Assembly (NCBI GenBank): GCA_016715195.1 | Contig: JADKBB010000026.1 | Span: 1-51,767, forward strand | DNA length: 51,767 nt | Source: Candidatus Villigracilis proximus | GTDB taxonomy: Bacteria; Chloroflexota; Anaerolineae; Anaerolineales; Villigracilaceae | Direction of reading: 5' to 3' | Part shown: one piece after another, positions 37,379-47,347 of the stretch | Position numbering within the stretch: position 1 is the first letter of the stretch | Layout: each line of letters opens with the position of its first letter | The notes under the pieces: generated by a model | Databases searched by the model: none | Seen by the model: only the letters and a program-made list of their open reading frames with translations | Told to the model about the DNA's origin: nothing | Program-made: the position numbers and the translations under genes

Positions 37379-38248
37379 CTATCTTTCCAACACAGCCAAA
37401 CCAAACCCAAATCTCCCAAACTCATTTCCATTGTACAGCATACAAATTCTTCCATCACAAGTGAAAACGTGTGGATAACACATCATATCAGAATCCCAAT
37501 CATTGGATGAAACATCAATCCCTGCCTTTTCATCATCTCTGGTCCAGTTGTTCAAATCTTCTGAATAGGCATAACCAATTCGATAAGCACTGTTTCGGTC
37601 GTTTCTGAATCCTACAGCCTGTCGATAGCAAAAGTACATATGGTATCTATTATCAAATTCGATTATCGTAGGAAGAGCCTGACATTCATTAGAATTCAAT
37701 TTATCAGGGATCAACTGCCTACCTTCCTTAATCCAAGATATGCAATCTACTGATGTAGCATGACCAATTTTATAAACACGTTCAGGAGAATTTCCGCCAA
37801 CTCCCCTGAACCAGTTTACCCCATAGATATACCACATATGATAAACGCCACCATATATGCAAACAAACGGGTCACCAACTAAAAACGGTTCATTTAATGA
37901 TGATGACAATACAGGACCATCACCTATTCTTGCAAACGTCAGCCCGTTATCATTACTTATCGCCAACCCAACCAGGGAAAAATACCGTGTTCATCAAAGC
38001 AACCCAGTTTACCTAAAGGAATGACCGTATCAGTTGAGATATTGATTATTTTTTGAAATGTTTTATCAAAATCAACATAGGAAATATGACTAAGGAATTT
38101 TCCTGTCTGGTCCCTTTCTCTGGTGGAAAAAAACTCTTACAAAATCATCAAAAACCAATGTTTGTGGTGATTGAGCGAATTCAACGCAGTTATTATGCAA
38201 CTTGTGATCTATTGGATTAAATATTCTGCCCAACTTCTTCCATCTCAT
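37379..38248 (-). CDS. Five-bladed beta-propeller glycosidase-like protein, copy A; frame broken and internal segment missing
   Basis: The start ATG (38246-38248) overlaps the stop of copy B as ATGA. The first part (MRWKKLGRIFNP, AQSPQTLVFDDFVRV) and the readable second part (37379-37966) resemble GH43/GH32/GH130-type propellers: SNDNGLTFARIGDGPVL, EPFLVGDPFV, YHMWYIYG, NNWTRDD and a second RIGYAYSEDL blade. There is no signal peptide, so a cytoplasmic role on glycan or sugar precursors is likely. Frame changes lie in the A7 run at 38127-38133 and near 37975. Compared with copy B about 30 residues (the SVIRDG to GGW strand pair) are absent at that point. No catalytic triad could be assigned with confidence. 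Confidence 0.65.
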
Positions 38249-39219
38249 TTAACCGTCTCCAACAGTGCAGCACCAAAGCCAAATTTTCCAACATGGTTTC
38301 CCAAATAAAACATATATACATTTCCATCCAACTCAAAAACGTGAGGATATGCGATGGTTTCATCATCCCACCCGGAGACGGAAATATCTATACCCGCTTT
38401 TTACGTCATCCCTGGTCCAACTCAACAAGTCACCAGATGAAGCATAACCAATTCGATAACCTCTTGCTCCTCGATAATCTGTTCCATATCTATAACAAAA
38501 AACATGTGATATTTATTATTGTAGAAAAAAACATCAGGGCTGGCTTGGGCCTCATATTCATCTAACTTGTCAGGAATGATATCTTTGTCCACTTAACCAG
38601 TTAATACCATCTTTCGAATGGGCCATGCGAATTTTATAAACTGGCTCGGTTTGCCATTACTAACAATCCATTTCTTTCCAGCTATATACCATAAATACCA
38701 AACATCATTAAATTTTCTTATTTTAGGTCCGCTGAGGATAAAAGGTTCTGAGACGCTTGGCCCCAAAACAGGGCCACTACCAATTCTGGCAAAAGTCTCA
38801 CCTTCATCATGGCTGACAGCCAACCCGATCGAGACATCAAAGGGAACAGACTCACATCTCGTCCATCCACCATAATAAGCAAAAACTTTTTCACCATCTC
38901 TTATAACGGATGTGGGGTAAACACCAAACTCATCAAACGTTCCCGTTTCGCCTAGATCAAGAATCGGCCTTTTCGAAATATTTACAACCTCAAGTATATT
39001 TTTTCTGCTTAAATCAACGAACCCCGTATAACTTACATATTGCCCATTTTGATCAGGCAGAGGCCTGCATGAAAAATAAACTCTGACAAATGTATCGAAG
39101 AGTAAGGTGGAGGGCGCCTGAGCAAACTCCTTCATCCAATCCATGCCGTCTATTTCTGTAGGATCAAAAACCTTGCCAAGTTTTTTCCACTTAAAAACTT
39201 CGCCATATTTATTATTCAC
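38245..39219 (-). CDS. Five-bladed beta-propeller glycosidase-like protein, copy B; several frameshifts
   Basis: A paralogue of copy A directly upstream. The clean part (38593-39219) reads WKKLGKVFDPT, FAQAPSTLLFDTFVRVYF, TFDEFGVYPTSVIRDGEKVF, YYGGWTR, IGLAVSHDEGETFARIG, EPFILSGPKI and VWYLWYIAG. The rest to the stop at 38245-38247 is recognisable in mixed frames (IIPDKLDEYEAQASPDV, YRIGYASSGDLLSWTRDD, FGFGAALLE). The start is uncertain. GTG at 39217-39219 has AGGATG upstream, but the frame also continues without a stop from the WbqC gene, so either the boundary was lost to an indel or the two are fused. Function is as for copy A: probable glycan-active propeller, substrate unknown. Confidence 0.65.
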
Positions 39220-39934
39220 TATTTCATCCTTTATATCAAAGTATATGAAAGAGTCCAGATAAGATTTAATCGCTTCCCTGGGATTAAACATTATCACATC
39301 AATAATGGAAAGCCAAGGAACAAACTCGTGGCCAAACTGTTGGTAAACAAAGTTATTCGATTTTAGAAAAGACAAACCGATTCCTTCCCGTTGGAAATCA
39401 TCTTTTTATATAGATTAACGCCGCCAATGGGATTAATATATTCTGTTGCATGTCGAGACAAACAAAGCGCCATAACCTTTTTTTTCTGATTTTAGTTCAT
39501 GATTAATCGAAATGGCTGACGAGATAATAACTGGCGTTTTTATCTCCAGATATTCAAGCACCAAGTTCAAGGAATTAAGGATAAACTTAAACAGGTTACG
39601 CTCTTCAAACAGCACACATTTCTCAAGTATGGAGTAAACGATTTCAAAATTCGGCGATTTACGATAAGCACCTGAAATCCTATTCAACATCGTAACTTTG
39701 TCTTTGTCCCAACCATCAGCTAAAAATCTCTCCCGGACATCCAAATAATCAGAATCATTTTTAAGGGGAGTGTAATATAAGCATCCCGTCCATTCACCAA
39801 TATCCTATTACGGTTGATCCAACCTTTTTCGTGAAGTCAATATTGTCATAGATTACAAATTCATCAACTGCATTAATTAATTGAAAATATCCTATATAAG
39901 GCAAGAAATATGGCTGCATGATGGCTATTTTCAC
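39220..39934 (-). CDS. WbqC-family protein; several frameshifts
   Basis: The start is GTG at 39932-39934, 7 bp after AGGAA, opening MKIAIMQPYFLPYIGYFQLI, the diagnostic WbqC N-terminus. Restoring single bases gives the expected order DEFVIYDNIDFTKK, GWINRNRIL, ITLPLKNDSDYLDV, then a helical region (39433-39744), SRHATEYINPIGG, FLKSNNFVYQQFG and SIIDVIMFNPREAI. Breaks lie near 39825, 39767, 39478-39485 and 39406-39410. WbqC-like proteins occur in O-antigen and S-glycan clusters and probably act on acyl or amino groups of amino sugars, although the chemistry is not well established. It lies 32 bp after the aminotransferase gene, a common pairing. Confidence 0.8.
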
Positions 39935-39966
39935 GTGACAATTCCTATTATGGTTTACAGACAGAC

Positions 39967-41038
39967 TTATAACACATTCTTCACAAAACCTGCTATTTTA
40001 CCACATCATGTAAATCCAAACGATCGTACAATGGAAGGCACAAGACACGCGAACTGATATCTTCCGAAATTGGGCACGATTGCCTGGTATCAAGAAAATG
40101 CAGAGTATTCAAGGAGGGGTAAAAATATCTCCTGGGATGTATATCATTTTTAAGAAGGTTTTCTTTGACTCTAAGGAGTTGCTGTTCATCGTGAAATATT
40201 ACAGGATAGTACGCATAAGTATATTCATAGTTTTTAGGTATATTCGAAAATACTATATCAAGAGCGCCGAATTCCGCATCGTAGGTATTACAGATCAGCT
40301 TTCGTTTTTGAATGATATCCCCAACATCTGGAAGTACACACAATCCCATAGCGGCATGAAATTCAGAGTTTTTACCATTCACCCCCAGCATATAGTACTC
40401 CTCGCCAAGATGTCCAAAGCTCTTAAATCTATTAATTTTATCGGCCATCTCTGGGTCTTGAGCAACAATTGCCCCACCCTCTACAGTATGGAATAATTTT
40501 GTGGCATGAAAGCTCAGAGTCGAGAGGTCGCCCCAATTCAAAATGGATTTCCCATCCAATTTACATCCAAAAGCATGGGCAGCGTCATAGATCACTTTTA
40601 AATTATGTTTCCTTGCAATTGTTTCAATTGCCTTAACATCACAAGGATATCCATAAACGTGCACAGCCATAATAGCTTGAGTTTTTTCAGTAATGGCGGC
40701 TTCTATTTTTCGGGATCAATACAAAGCGTATGCGGATCTATGTCTACAAAAATCGGGACACAACGTTCCCATAGAAGAGAATTTGTTGTAGCTACATACG
40801 AAAATGGGGTTGTAATAACTTCATCATGAACATCCAATGCACGTAGTGCAATTTGAAGCGCTATCGTGCCGTTCGAAAGATATTGAAGGTAAGAAACACC
40901 AAGATACTCTGTTAATTTTTTCTCCAATTCCTGAACCAACTCCCCATTATTGGTTATCCAGCCTGTCCTCCATACCTTTTCGAGGTATTTGACATACTCT
41001 TCCAAAGGTGGAAGGTGTGATTAGGTTACATTAATCAT
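39967..41038 (-). CDS. DegT/DnrJ-type sugar aminotransferase; two frameshifts and an early stop codon
   Basis: PLP enzyme that aminates a keto-sugar nucleotide. Restored length is about 357 residues. Motifs: TGWITNNGELVQELEKKL, LSNGTIALQIALRAL, FSYVATTNSLLW, VHVYGYPCDVKAIE, VIYDAAHAFG (PLP-contacting Asp), LSFHATKLFHTVEGGA (catalytic Lys) and RRYFYPSLNTL. Bases are missing near 40705 (an A/T run) and near 40004, which restores VVKIAGFVKNVL and a stop at 39967-39969. From the ATG at 41036-41038 the sixth codon is TAA (41021-41023) where relatives have Lys, so either this is a substitution error or translation starts at a TTG further in. Confidence 0.88.
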
Positions 41039-41192
41039 AATTAAGCGCTCCGTTTTCTGTGTTTTCCTAGCATTATTATGCATAAATAATGCGAAGTATC
41101 AAATAAACAACTTCAAATATTGAAGAGGCTGATAACATTTGGCTGCTGACAAGTGTTATCTGATCTTCCGCATGTCAATAATAATTGCCCTG

Positions 41193-43633
41193 TCATCTTC
41201 GGTTGGGGATTACATCCAATTTTTCGAAAATAGTTTCCAAGTGCTGGAGATCGTCAGCGCTTATTGCATTAGCGCTCAGATAATAGTAGCCAAAAGATGT
41301 ATTAAGAAGATATTGAGAGCGCATAAATTCCAAGTCTTCACTACTGAGAGACTGTGAGAAATAATCAAATCGCGATTGCTCGAGTAAGTTAATCATATAT
41401 TCGCTGTCTGCATAGGATATCTTATATTGACCGGCATCTTCTCCCATCTCCAGCAACGCCATTCGAGTTGCATTAATCCAATACACATCCACCTCGCCAG
41501 TGCTCCCAATGATATGAATACGCCTAGAGCTTTTATCGCTATTCTTTAACACATTCTTTACATAAGTGTATGAAATATCGTTAGGCCGAACCCACATTGT
41601 GTACAAGTATCTATTGCTATTAAAAGACACGACGATCAACACAGGCGTAATAACCCAAGCAAACAACCTTTGAGTCACACGAGGATTAGCCGCAAAATGT
41701 TGCAATATTTGACCACCACATACAATCAATATCACAAACAGAACAAAAACCATCCCAGACACATAAAAAGTCAGATAAGAACTTTCTTTTGTAACTAGCA
41801 GGAAAAAATAAGCGTAGGGAATAGACACAACAAGCAATAATATTGACATAAAATGATAGAAAAAATTGTCTTTATTAAGGGAAGATTGCTTTTTTTAATT
41901 CGATAAAAATACCCCAGTATTACAACCCCAAGCATTGTACTTTCTACAAGCAAGCCAATGGATGGGTTTTGATAAACCAGCGTAATCAGCGACCATTCCT
42001 GTGTAAACAGAAATTTTCCACTAAAAATAAATATTACCTGTCTTGCGCTTTGAGGAAATACATAAGTTACAAACCAAGATATCTTCTGAATGATATCCGA
42101 AAAACTTGAAATCATTTGAGTTCGCGAAGTTGCAGGCATGTGATATGCCGCCCAAATGATTTTATTAAGAAATAAGTACAAGACAGCAGTTACGCCAAAA
42201 AAGCCATAATATAGTCCTGTCCGAAAAATCTTTTGCCAGTCATCTTTGGGCCTCATTAAATAAGCGACCAGCAATCCGAACCCAACTGTAGAAGTTGCCT
42301 GATAAATAAACAATGAAAGCAATAAGGAAAAAAGCGACATTAATACGTAAATTGAGAAAGCCTTATAGTTTCTTTCCATCCACAAGTTGGTTGATTTAAA
42401 AACATGACCACTGACAATGCCGAAAACAAGCCTCCCCAAATAAAGGAAAATTCCATAACATAAGCCCCAATATTCAGAAATGGAAGGGACACTGAGCACA
42501 AAAATGGCAGCACTAGTGATATTTTCCTCCCATACCCTATTTCCTCCATCCATTTGTTGAATAAAAGGAAGATTAACAGGATTCCGACAAGGCTACAATG
42601 CGCCCAATGTAAGAGGTTTCCACTGTTAACTTATATAGCATATCTACATATAATCCAGCCCCAATGCGCCCTGTGCCTACACTAGCGGGAAAGATATTCT
42701 GAAAAAGCCCTGTGTAATTCAGGTAGTCGTCGTGGTGGAAAAATGTCGTTGAAATGACAGGGAAATAGGTAACCACCACAAGGATGATGAATAACAATCC
42801 GCCCGATTCTTTTTTACTAGATCCCAATTCCACCGTACTAAAAAAACGGCTGAAATCAATATATGACAAGGAAAAACTCAAACTTAAACTAACGGCAGTG
42901 AGTATTATTAATTTCAGCACTACATACTGATCATTTAATGGGACATTTAAAGATTTAAACAAAACAACTTGTAATATCTCAATTACAATAAAATACGTAA
43001 TTTTTTCTTCATACTTCGTGTGAAGAAAAAAACCCATATAAATATTTCTGAACAAATACAAAACGATGGCCAGGAAAAAGCCGACATAAACCACCAAACG
43101 GGTGACATCCAAGTTGTAAACGACTTGGGGATTAACTACAAATTCACCACACACAATTTTATCGCCCGACACATTAGTAAGATCCAACCTCAAACTTGAG
43201 ATGATTTTTTTTTCAAAAAAGCTAGGGTTCAAAACCAAAATAATTGGGTCATGCAAGGAAGTGTTATACACAACTGACCGGGATTCGCTAAACGATTCAT
43301 CACTGCTACGATAAAAAACCTGTCCTACGGCATCCATTGCGGAGTTGTCACAATTAACAGAAATTGAAGCAACAGGAAGATTGATGTTATCAAATGTAAC
43401 ATTAGGGTCGTAGCCCTGCGAAACAAGTTCTCCACTATCCATATTAAATTCATACAAAGTACCGTCGGTAATAGAGTATCTTTTCTCTTGCAAATCAATC
43501 ACTTTATCAATAAAAAAGCCTGATTAAATGCAAAAAGATCAAAAGCAAACAAGCCAACACATAATACACATAATAAATACAGGCTGTTTTTGCACTCAGA
43601 ATAGGAGACTTTCAAGTTATTCATTTTTGACAT
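41193..43633 (-). CDS. GtrII-like polytopic membrane glycosyltransferase; four frameshifts
   Basis: Adding four single bases gives one frame of about 814 residues from the ATG at 43631-43633 (AGGTGAG upstream) to TGA at 41193. The breaks are near 43505, 42575, 42400 and 41863. The readable parts are 42573-43502, 41795-42553 and 41193-41849. It has one early membrane anchor, a beta-rich outer domain of about 160 residues, then about 12 membrane helices. Before the third block comes FHHDDYLNYTGL with GTGRIGAGLYVDMLYK, which resembles the DD and GR signature of GtrII-type glucosyltransferases. A soluble tail follows. With the GtrB-like gene downstream it could add a side-chain sugar outside the membrane. 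Family assignment is tentative. Confidence 0.55.
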
Positions 43634-43761
43634 ACTTTCTCACCTTAAATATTTTTCGCCAGACAGACAACAGAATAAATACCTGTCACACTCATTCTTG
43701 GTTTCCAAAATGGTGTTAGCATTTAAATTTACAAATTCCGTCAAATTGGATTTGGTAAAAA

Positions 43762-44481
43762 CTATTTATTTTCCAGTTTTCTGTCACGAAGCATTTGCCG
43801 CAACGCAACAATTCTTTCTTCACATTTTTTGTATTCCGGCATTGATATCAACCGGGTGCGTTCAGCTTGATTTAAAATAGCTAAAGTCTGATTTTGCCTT
43901 CATAATGAAAATAGTCGCCAATAAATTTTCGTTCCTGCAATGAGACCCAATCCGTACCGGTTTCTGTAAATATCTGCAGGGTCAAATAATAATCTTCCAT
44001 ATATTTCATGTCTTCAAAATACTCAATCTCACCGAGATTGATCTTAGACATATTGAGCATGAGACCATGGATGGGCGAGTGATTTGCCGTAAGGAAGCCC
44101 TGATAATCCTTACCGTAATCATAAAACACCTGCCTTTGTTTGATCCTGTTTTCAGCCAGGTTAAATACCGTACTATATATCAGGCCAAAACTGGCATTCT
44201 TGCCGGTGTTTTGCAGGCGTTCGATCAGCCATGCATAAGCATCACGAAATATAACATCATCGTAATCAAGAAAAGCCGCGTATTGTGTCTTGACACTTCT
44301 CAAGGAATCATTCAACATCAGTGATCTGAGATCTTGGTTATTTTCTGTAGAATGATACTCCCGAATGATGGGCTGGCAGTCCTCGTCCCACGGCATTTTT
44401 CTTGAGCATGGCGTTAAGTTCCGCCAGCATATCATCCGTAATATCCTGCACCGCCAGAACAGGTTGCACCAAACACCTGAC
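43762..44481 (-). CDS. GT2-like C-terminal module of the large glycan synthase (part 4 of one gene, 43762-48414)
   Basis: In frame after corrections with the WbsX part upstream. The join lies at TAG (about 44479-44481), where the expected codon is CAG (Gln). One extra A near 44400 and one missing A near 43891 also need fixing. The segment reads VQDITDDMLAELN, PIIREYHSTEN, RSVKTQYAAFLDYDDVIFRD (GT-A metal-binding D-x-D) and IEYFEDMKYMEDYYLTLQI (acidic catalytic helix), then a helical tail ILNQAERTRLISMPEYKK ending in DRKLENK with a stop at 43762-43764. It is a family 2 glycosyltransferase domain by these features. The clean readable stretch is 43881-44435. Confidence 0.72.
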
Positions 44482-46112
44482 CTAGGCGATCAGGGAATAT
44501 AGCGCATTCTGCAGGAGTTTCAGATTCCCCGATCGGCTAAATCGAATAATAGTGGATACCTTTTGGGGTATTCCTTTTTGCAAGGATTGGGATTCTGAAA
44601 TAAAAACTCTGGCATCAACACAATATTTAACAGACCGTTTGTCTCCATTTTTAAGCAAAGTGGTATATGGGTCGATTCGGACTGACGCCCACCTACCCGA
44701 AAGATGTTGGTGTGTAAATCCTGGATCGTTCAAATGAGAGGTGGCCATGACCAAGCCTGCATCATAAAATAACGCCATTTTGATCATATACTCAATGGCA
44801 TCCGGCGCAAAGTAACAAATATCCTTGATATGAAGAGTGTAATCTGAGGCGATATTTCCTTCGCTATGTTTGAACGTGTCTGAAAAAGAAGACATCCAAT
44901 GATTGGCCCTTGCCTGTTCAAAGAATATCTCGCACAGCGAAAACACAGTGGAGTTTGCGATATTGGTGAATATCTTTTTCCTCAGGTTTTCATCAACCTG
45001 GAATTCATTTAAAAGACGTTCGCCAAATGAAATGGAAATCCGCGTGGTTTCCGGTATTTCCTGCTGCAGGTATTCTTTTTCATTGAAGTTAATCCCTGAC
45101 AGGGCCCTCCCGATTGAATTCAGGTAGGCATAACCAAACCTGCGGTCCGGTTCCAACATCGCGCTTTCGGCCCACTCATTCCATGCGTTCACAACCACAA
45201 ATTTTCTGCCGTCGGGCAGTCTCTCCTCCGCATCCGCGATAAGCACATCCAACCATTCCTGAAATTTTTCAGGGGTGGATTTGTGAATCACGAAAGCTTC
45301 AGAACCATACCTTGGCGTATTATCCCATGATGGAATAATGGAGCGAAAATAGGTAAAATCTGTTTTGGGTTGCAGGCCCATGTAATACTCTGCGACTTTG
45401 TCATAGCTTAATACACTGCCATTGACAGGCCAGTAAGGGTACAGCTGGCTTTTAATCTCCTCCACATTCCCCCCAGTCCAATCATGAAGAACCCTTTCAC
45501 ACCCTGCATCCATACCAAAATCATCCGGCGACGCTGCGCCCCGGGTAAGAACAGCAACAACGAAGGGAGCCTCCAGACCATTTTCGGCACATACTTTCTC
45601 CCAGGCATCCTTATACACTCCAACATCTGGAATGGATACAGGCCTGTAAATATAAAACCGGCCTGCCATCTACTTTTATGTAACGATCATCCTTGAAGAA
45701 GGAACAAGATAATTAATGAACTGGATCGCATCCCTCTCCGAGTAATTCGCCCAAGAAGGATCTCGTTCTCTTATCCATTTTCGGGCCCAGTTCTCGTTTG
45801 CCCAGCAAAAGCAGAATGGCATTCGATGGATTTATCCCAGAGCATTTTTGGTAGGTTCTCCAAGATCAATGTTCCGTTAAACCAGTAATGGTAGAAGATC
45901 TGCCCATGTACACCGGAGCACTTCATAAGTTCAACCTGTTTCCTGAGTGTATCTGAGGATGTCAGGGAGTAGTAACCGATATCCTCATGCGGAACCCGTT
46001 GCTGATAATGATCGTAAAAAAGCGGATTTGTACTTCGTACCTTGTCCCATTCCGTAAATCCCTTGCCGTGCCATTTGTCATTTTCAGGGATTGGATAGAA
46101 TTGGAAGTAGTG
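44482..46112 (-). CDS. WbsX-type module of the large glycan synthase (part 3 of one gene)
   Basis: Starts in the restored frame at HYFQFYPIPENDKWHGKGFT, followed by EWDKVRSTNPLF, VHGQIFYHYWFNG, MPFCFCWANENWARKW and FFKDDRYIKVDGRPV. The clean frame 44482-45669 then continues with YIYRPVSIPDVGVY, SWDNTPRYGSEAF and VVVNAWNEWAESAMLEPD. This is the full signature series of the WbsX family (PF14307), a TIM-barrel-like glycan-active domain common in O-antigen gene clusters. Its last third (residues after LEPD) is a less conserved region leading to the GT2 module. Single-base breaks near 46115, 45815, 45690 and 45655 separate the pieces. Confidence 0.82.
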
Positions 46113-47347
46113 AGGAGAGCAACCTTCACAGAAGTATGCTTTTGTAATTGGGAATAATCCTTTTGAAGCTCAAAATAAGCTTCCTTGATCGTACTTCTTG
46201 ACAGGTAAAGATGATAATTTCTTCCTGGAAGATGCGTTGCGGAAACCAATAGTATCCGCTCCAAAACATGCATCATCGTTTCGTCCCCAGGAATCGGCGC
46301 AGCCGGGAAATCGTTATATGTCAACGACAGGTTTAGAAACTTTTTCAATGCAGTTGACTTTGCCCAGAACATGGATCCCTGGGGGAATTCAACCAGGGGA
46401 TAAGCATCGATCGTCTCGCCCAACAGTTTGGGCAGGAGATCTTTTGCAAGGTTATAGTTATCCCCCCACCCGTTTTCATTGGTCACAATTTTTCGGTTTG
46501 GGGCAGGATAAACAAACTTCGCATCGCCTGACAAGAGATTAATGATCTGATGAACGCTGGATTGTGACCCAAGAAGGGTGTCCATAATATCTTCAAACCA
46601 GCCTTGCAAATACAGATTATGGGGGCTTTTCTTGGTATGAATATGAGCGACAAAATCATATTTCAGCAGATCCTTCCCAAATTCCACAATTAATGGAGCC
46701 AGGTCGCGCCCACGGCTTGGGACTTTCCGAAGAGTTACACTATTCAGGAGACGGACATGTTTCTGCAGAAACGTAGAAATCTCATTAGGATCATTTTTTT
46801 CGGTAATAGAAACATATAGGTCGAATTTGAATGGAATGTTATTCAGATAGTTGACGCATTGATCAAGCATATCCCTGTAATGTAAGTGAAAATGAACCGC
46901 AATTTTTGGGTCTTTCTGGGCAGGAGTAATTTCCGCCGTTGGATTGGAATCCAGATAGTATGGCACGATTTGAAACGCGCGTACACGAAGAAACTCCGGT
47001 TCGCCTGTCAACTTGGCGTTCATATTCGGATAACGTCCCTCCCGCTGACCATACTTAATGTAATGGGTAAGAGGATTTATCTTTTCGGCAAAAACATCCG
47101 AATACATATTGGAATACCATTGGCTTGAAAATTTCGGACTGGGGTCCTTTCCTTCGAAACCGCCATAAAACAAATAATGACGTGCCGGCTCAATTTTCAG
47201 TTTTGCCACCTCGGGATACTCGGATAAATACCAATCCCGATCGAAAAAACCGGAAGAGCTGATCAGGTCAACTTCATTCTGGATGTTCCGCTTTTTTTTA
47301 GCCTCACGTCCTGGGGCCATAATGAGTTGGTACGTCTTCCGAATCAA
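45962..47347 (-). CDS. RgpF-like rhamnan-synthesis module of the large glycan synthase (part 2 of one gene)
   Basis: A clean stretch of 461 codons whose last 50 or so are out of frame. It opens with a DWYLSEYPEV-type repeat region (GFFDRDWYLSEYPEVAKL, HYLFYGGFEGKDPSPKF, WYSNMYSDVF, HYIKYGQREGRYP) found ahead of RgpF domains. The RgpF core follows: VHFHLHYRDMLDQCVNYL, KFDLYVSITE, VPSRGRDLAPLIVEFG, YDFVAHIHTKKSPH, FPQGSMFWAKSTALK and GDETMMHVLERILL. RgpF-type domains take part in building rhamnose-containing polymers, which fits the adjacent rfbBADC genes. The internal Met used at 47347 is probably not a start; the upstream coiled coil joins in frame after one base is removed near 47385. Confidence 0.85.
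   Translation of the reverse strand: MIRKTYQLIMAPGREAKKKRNIQNEVDLISSSGFFDRDWYLSEYPEVAKLKIEPARHYLFYGGFEGKDPSPKFSSQWYSNMYSDVFAEKINPLTHYIKYGQREGRYPNMNAKLTGEPEFLRVRAFQIVPYYLDSNPTAEITPAQKDPKIAVHFHLHYRDMLDQCVNYLNNIPFKFDLYVSITEKNDPNEISTFLQKHVRLLNSVTLRKVPSRGRDLAPLIVEFGKDLLKYDFVAHIHTKKSPHNLYLQGWFEDIMDTLLGSQSSVHQIINLLSGDAKFVYPAPNRKIVTNENGWGDNYNLAKDLLPKLLGETIDAYPLVEFPQGSMFWAKSTALKKFLNLSLTYNDFPAAPIPGDETMMHVLERILLVSATHLPGRNYHLYLSRSTIKEAYFELQKDYSQLQKHTSVKVALLTTSNSIQSLKMTNGTARDLRNGTRYEVQIRFFTIIISNGFRMRISVTTP

Noticed and set aside
41021..41023. Stop-codon recoding in the aminotransferase gene
   Set aside because: TAA and TAG each occur once, in a region full of sequence errors, while all intact genes use normal stops.
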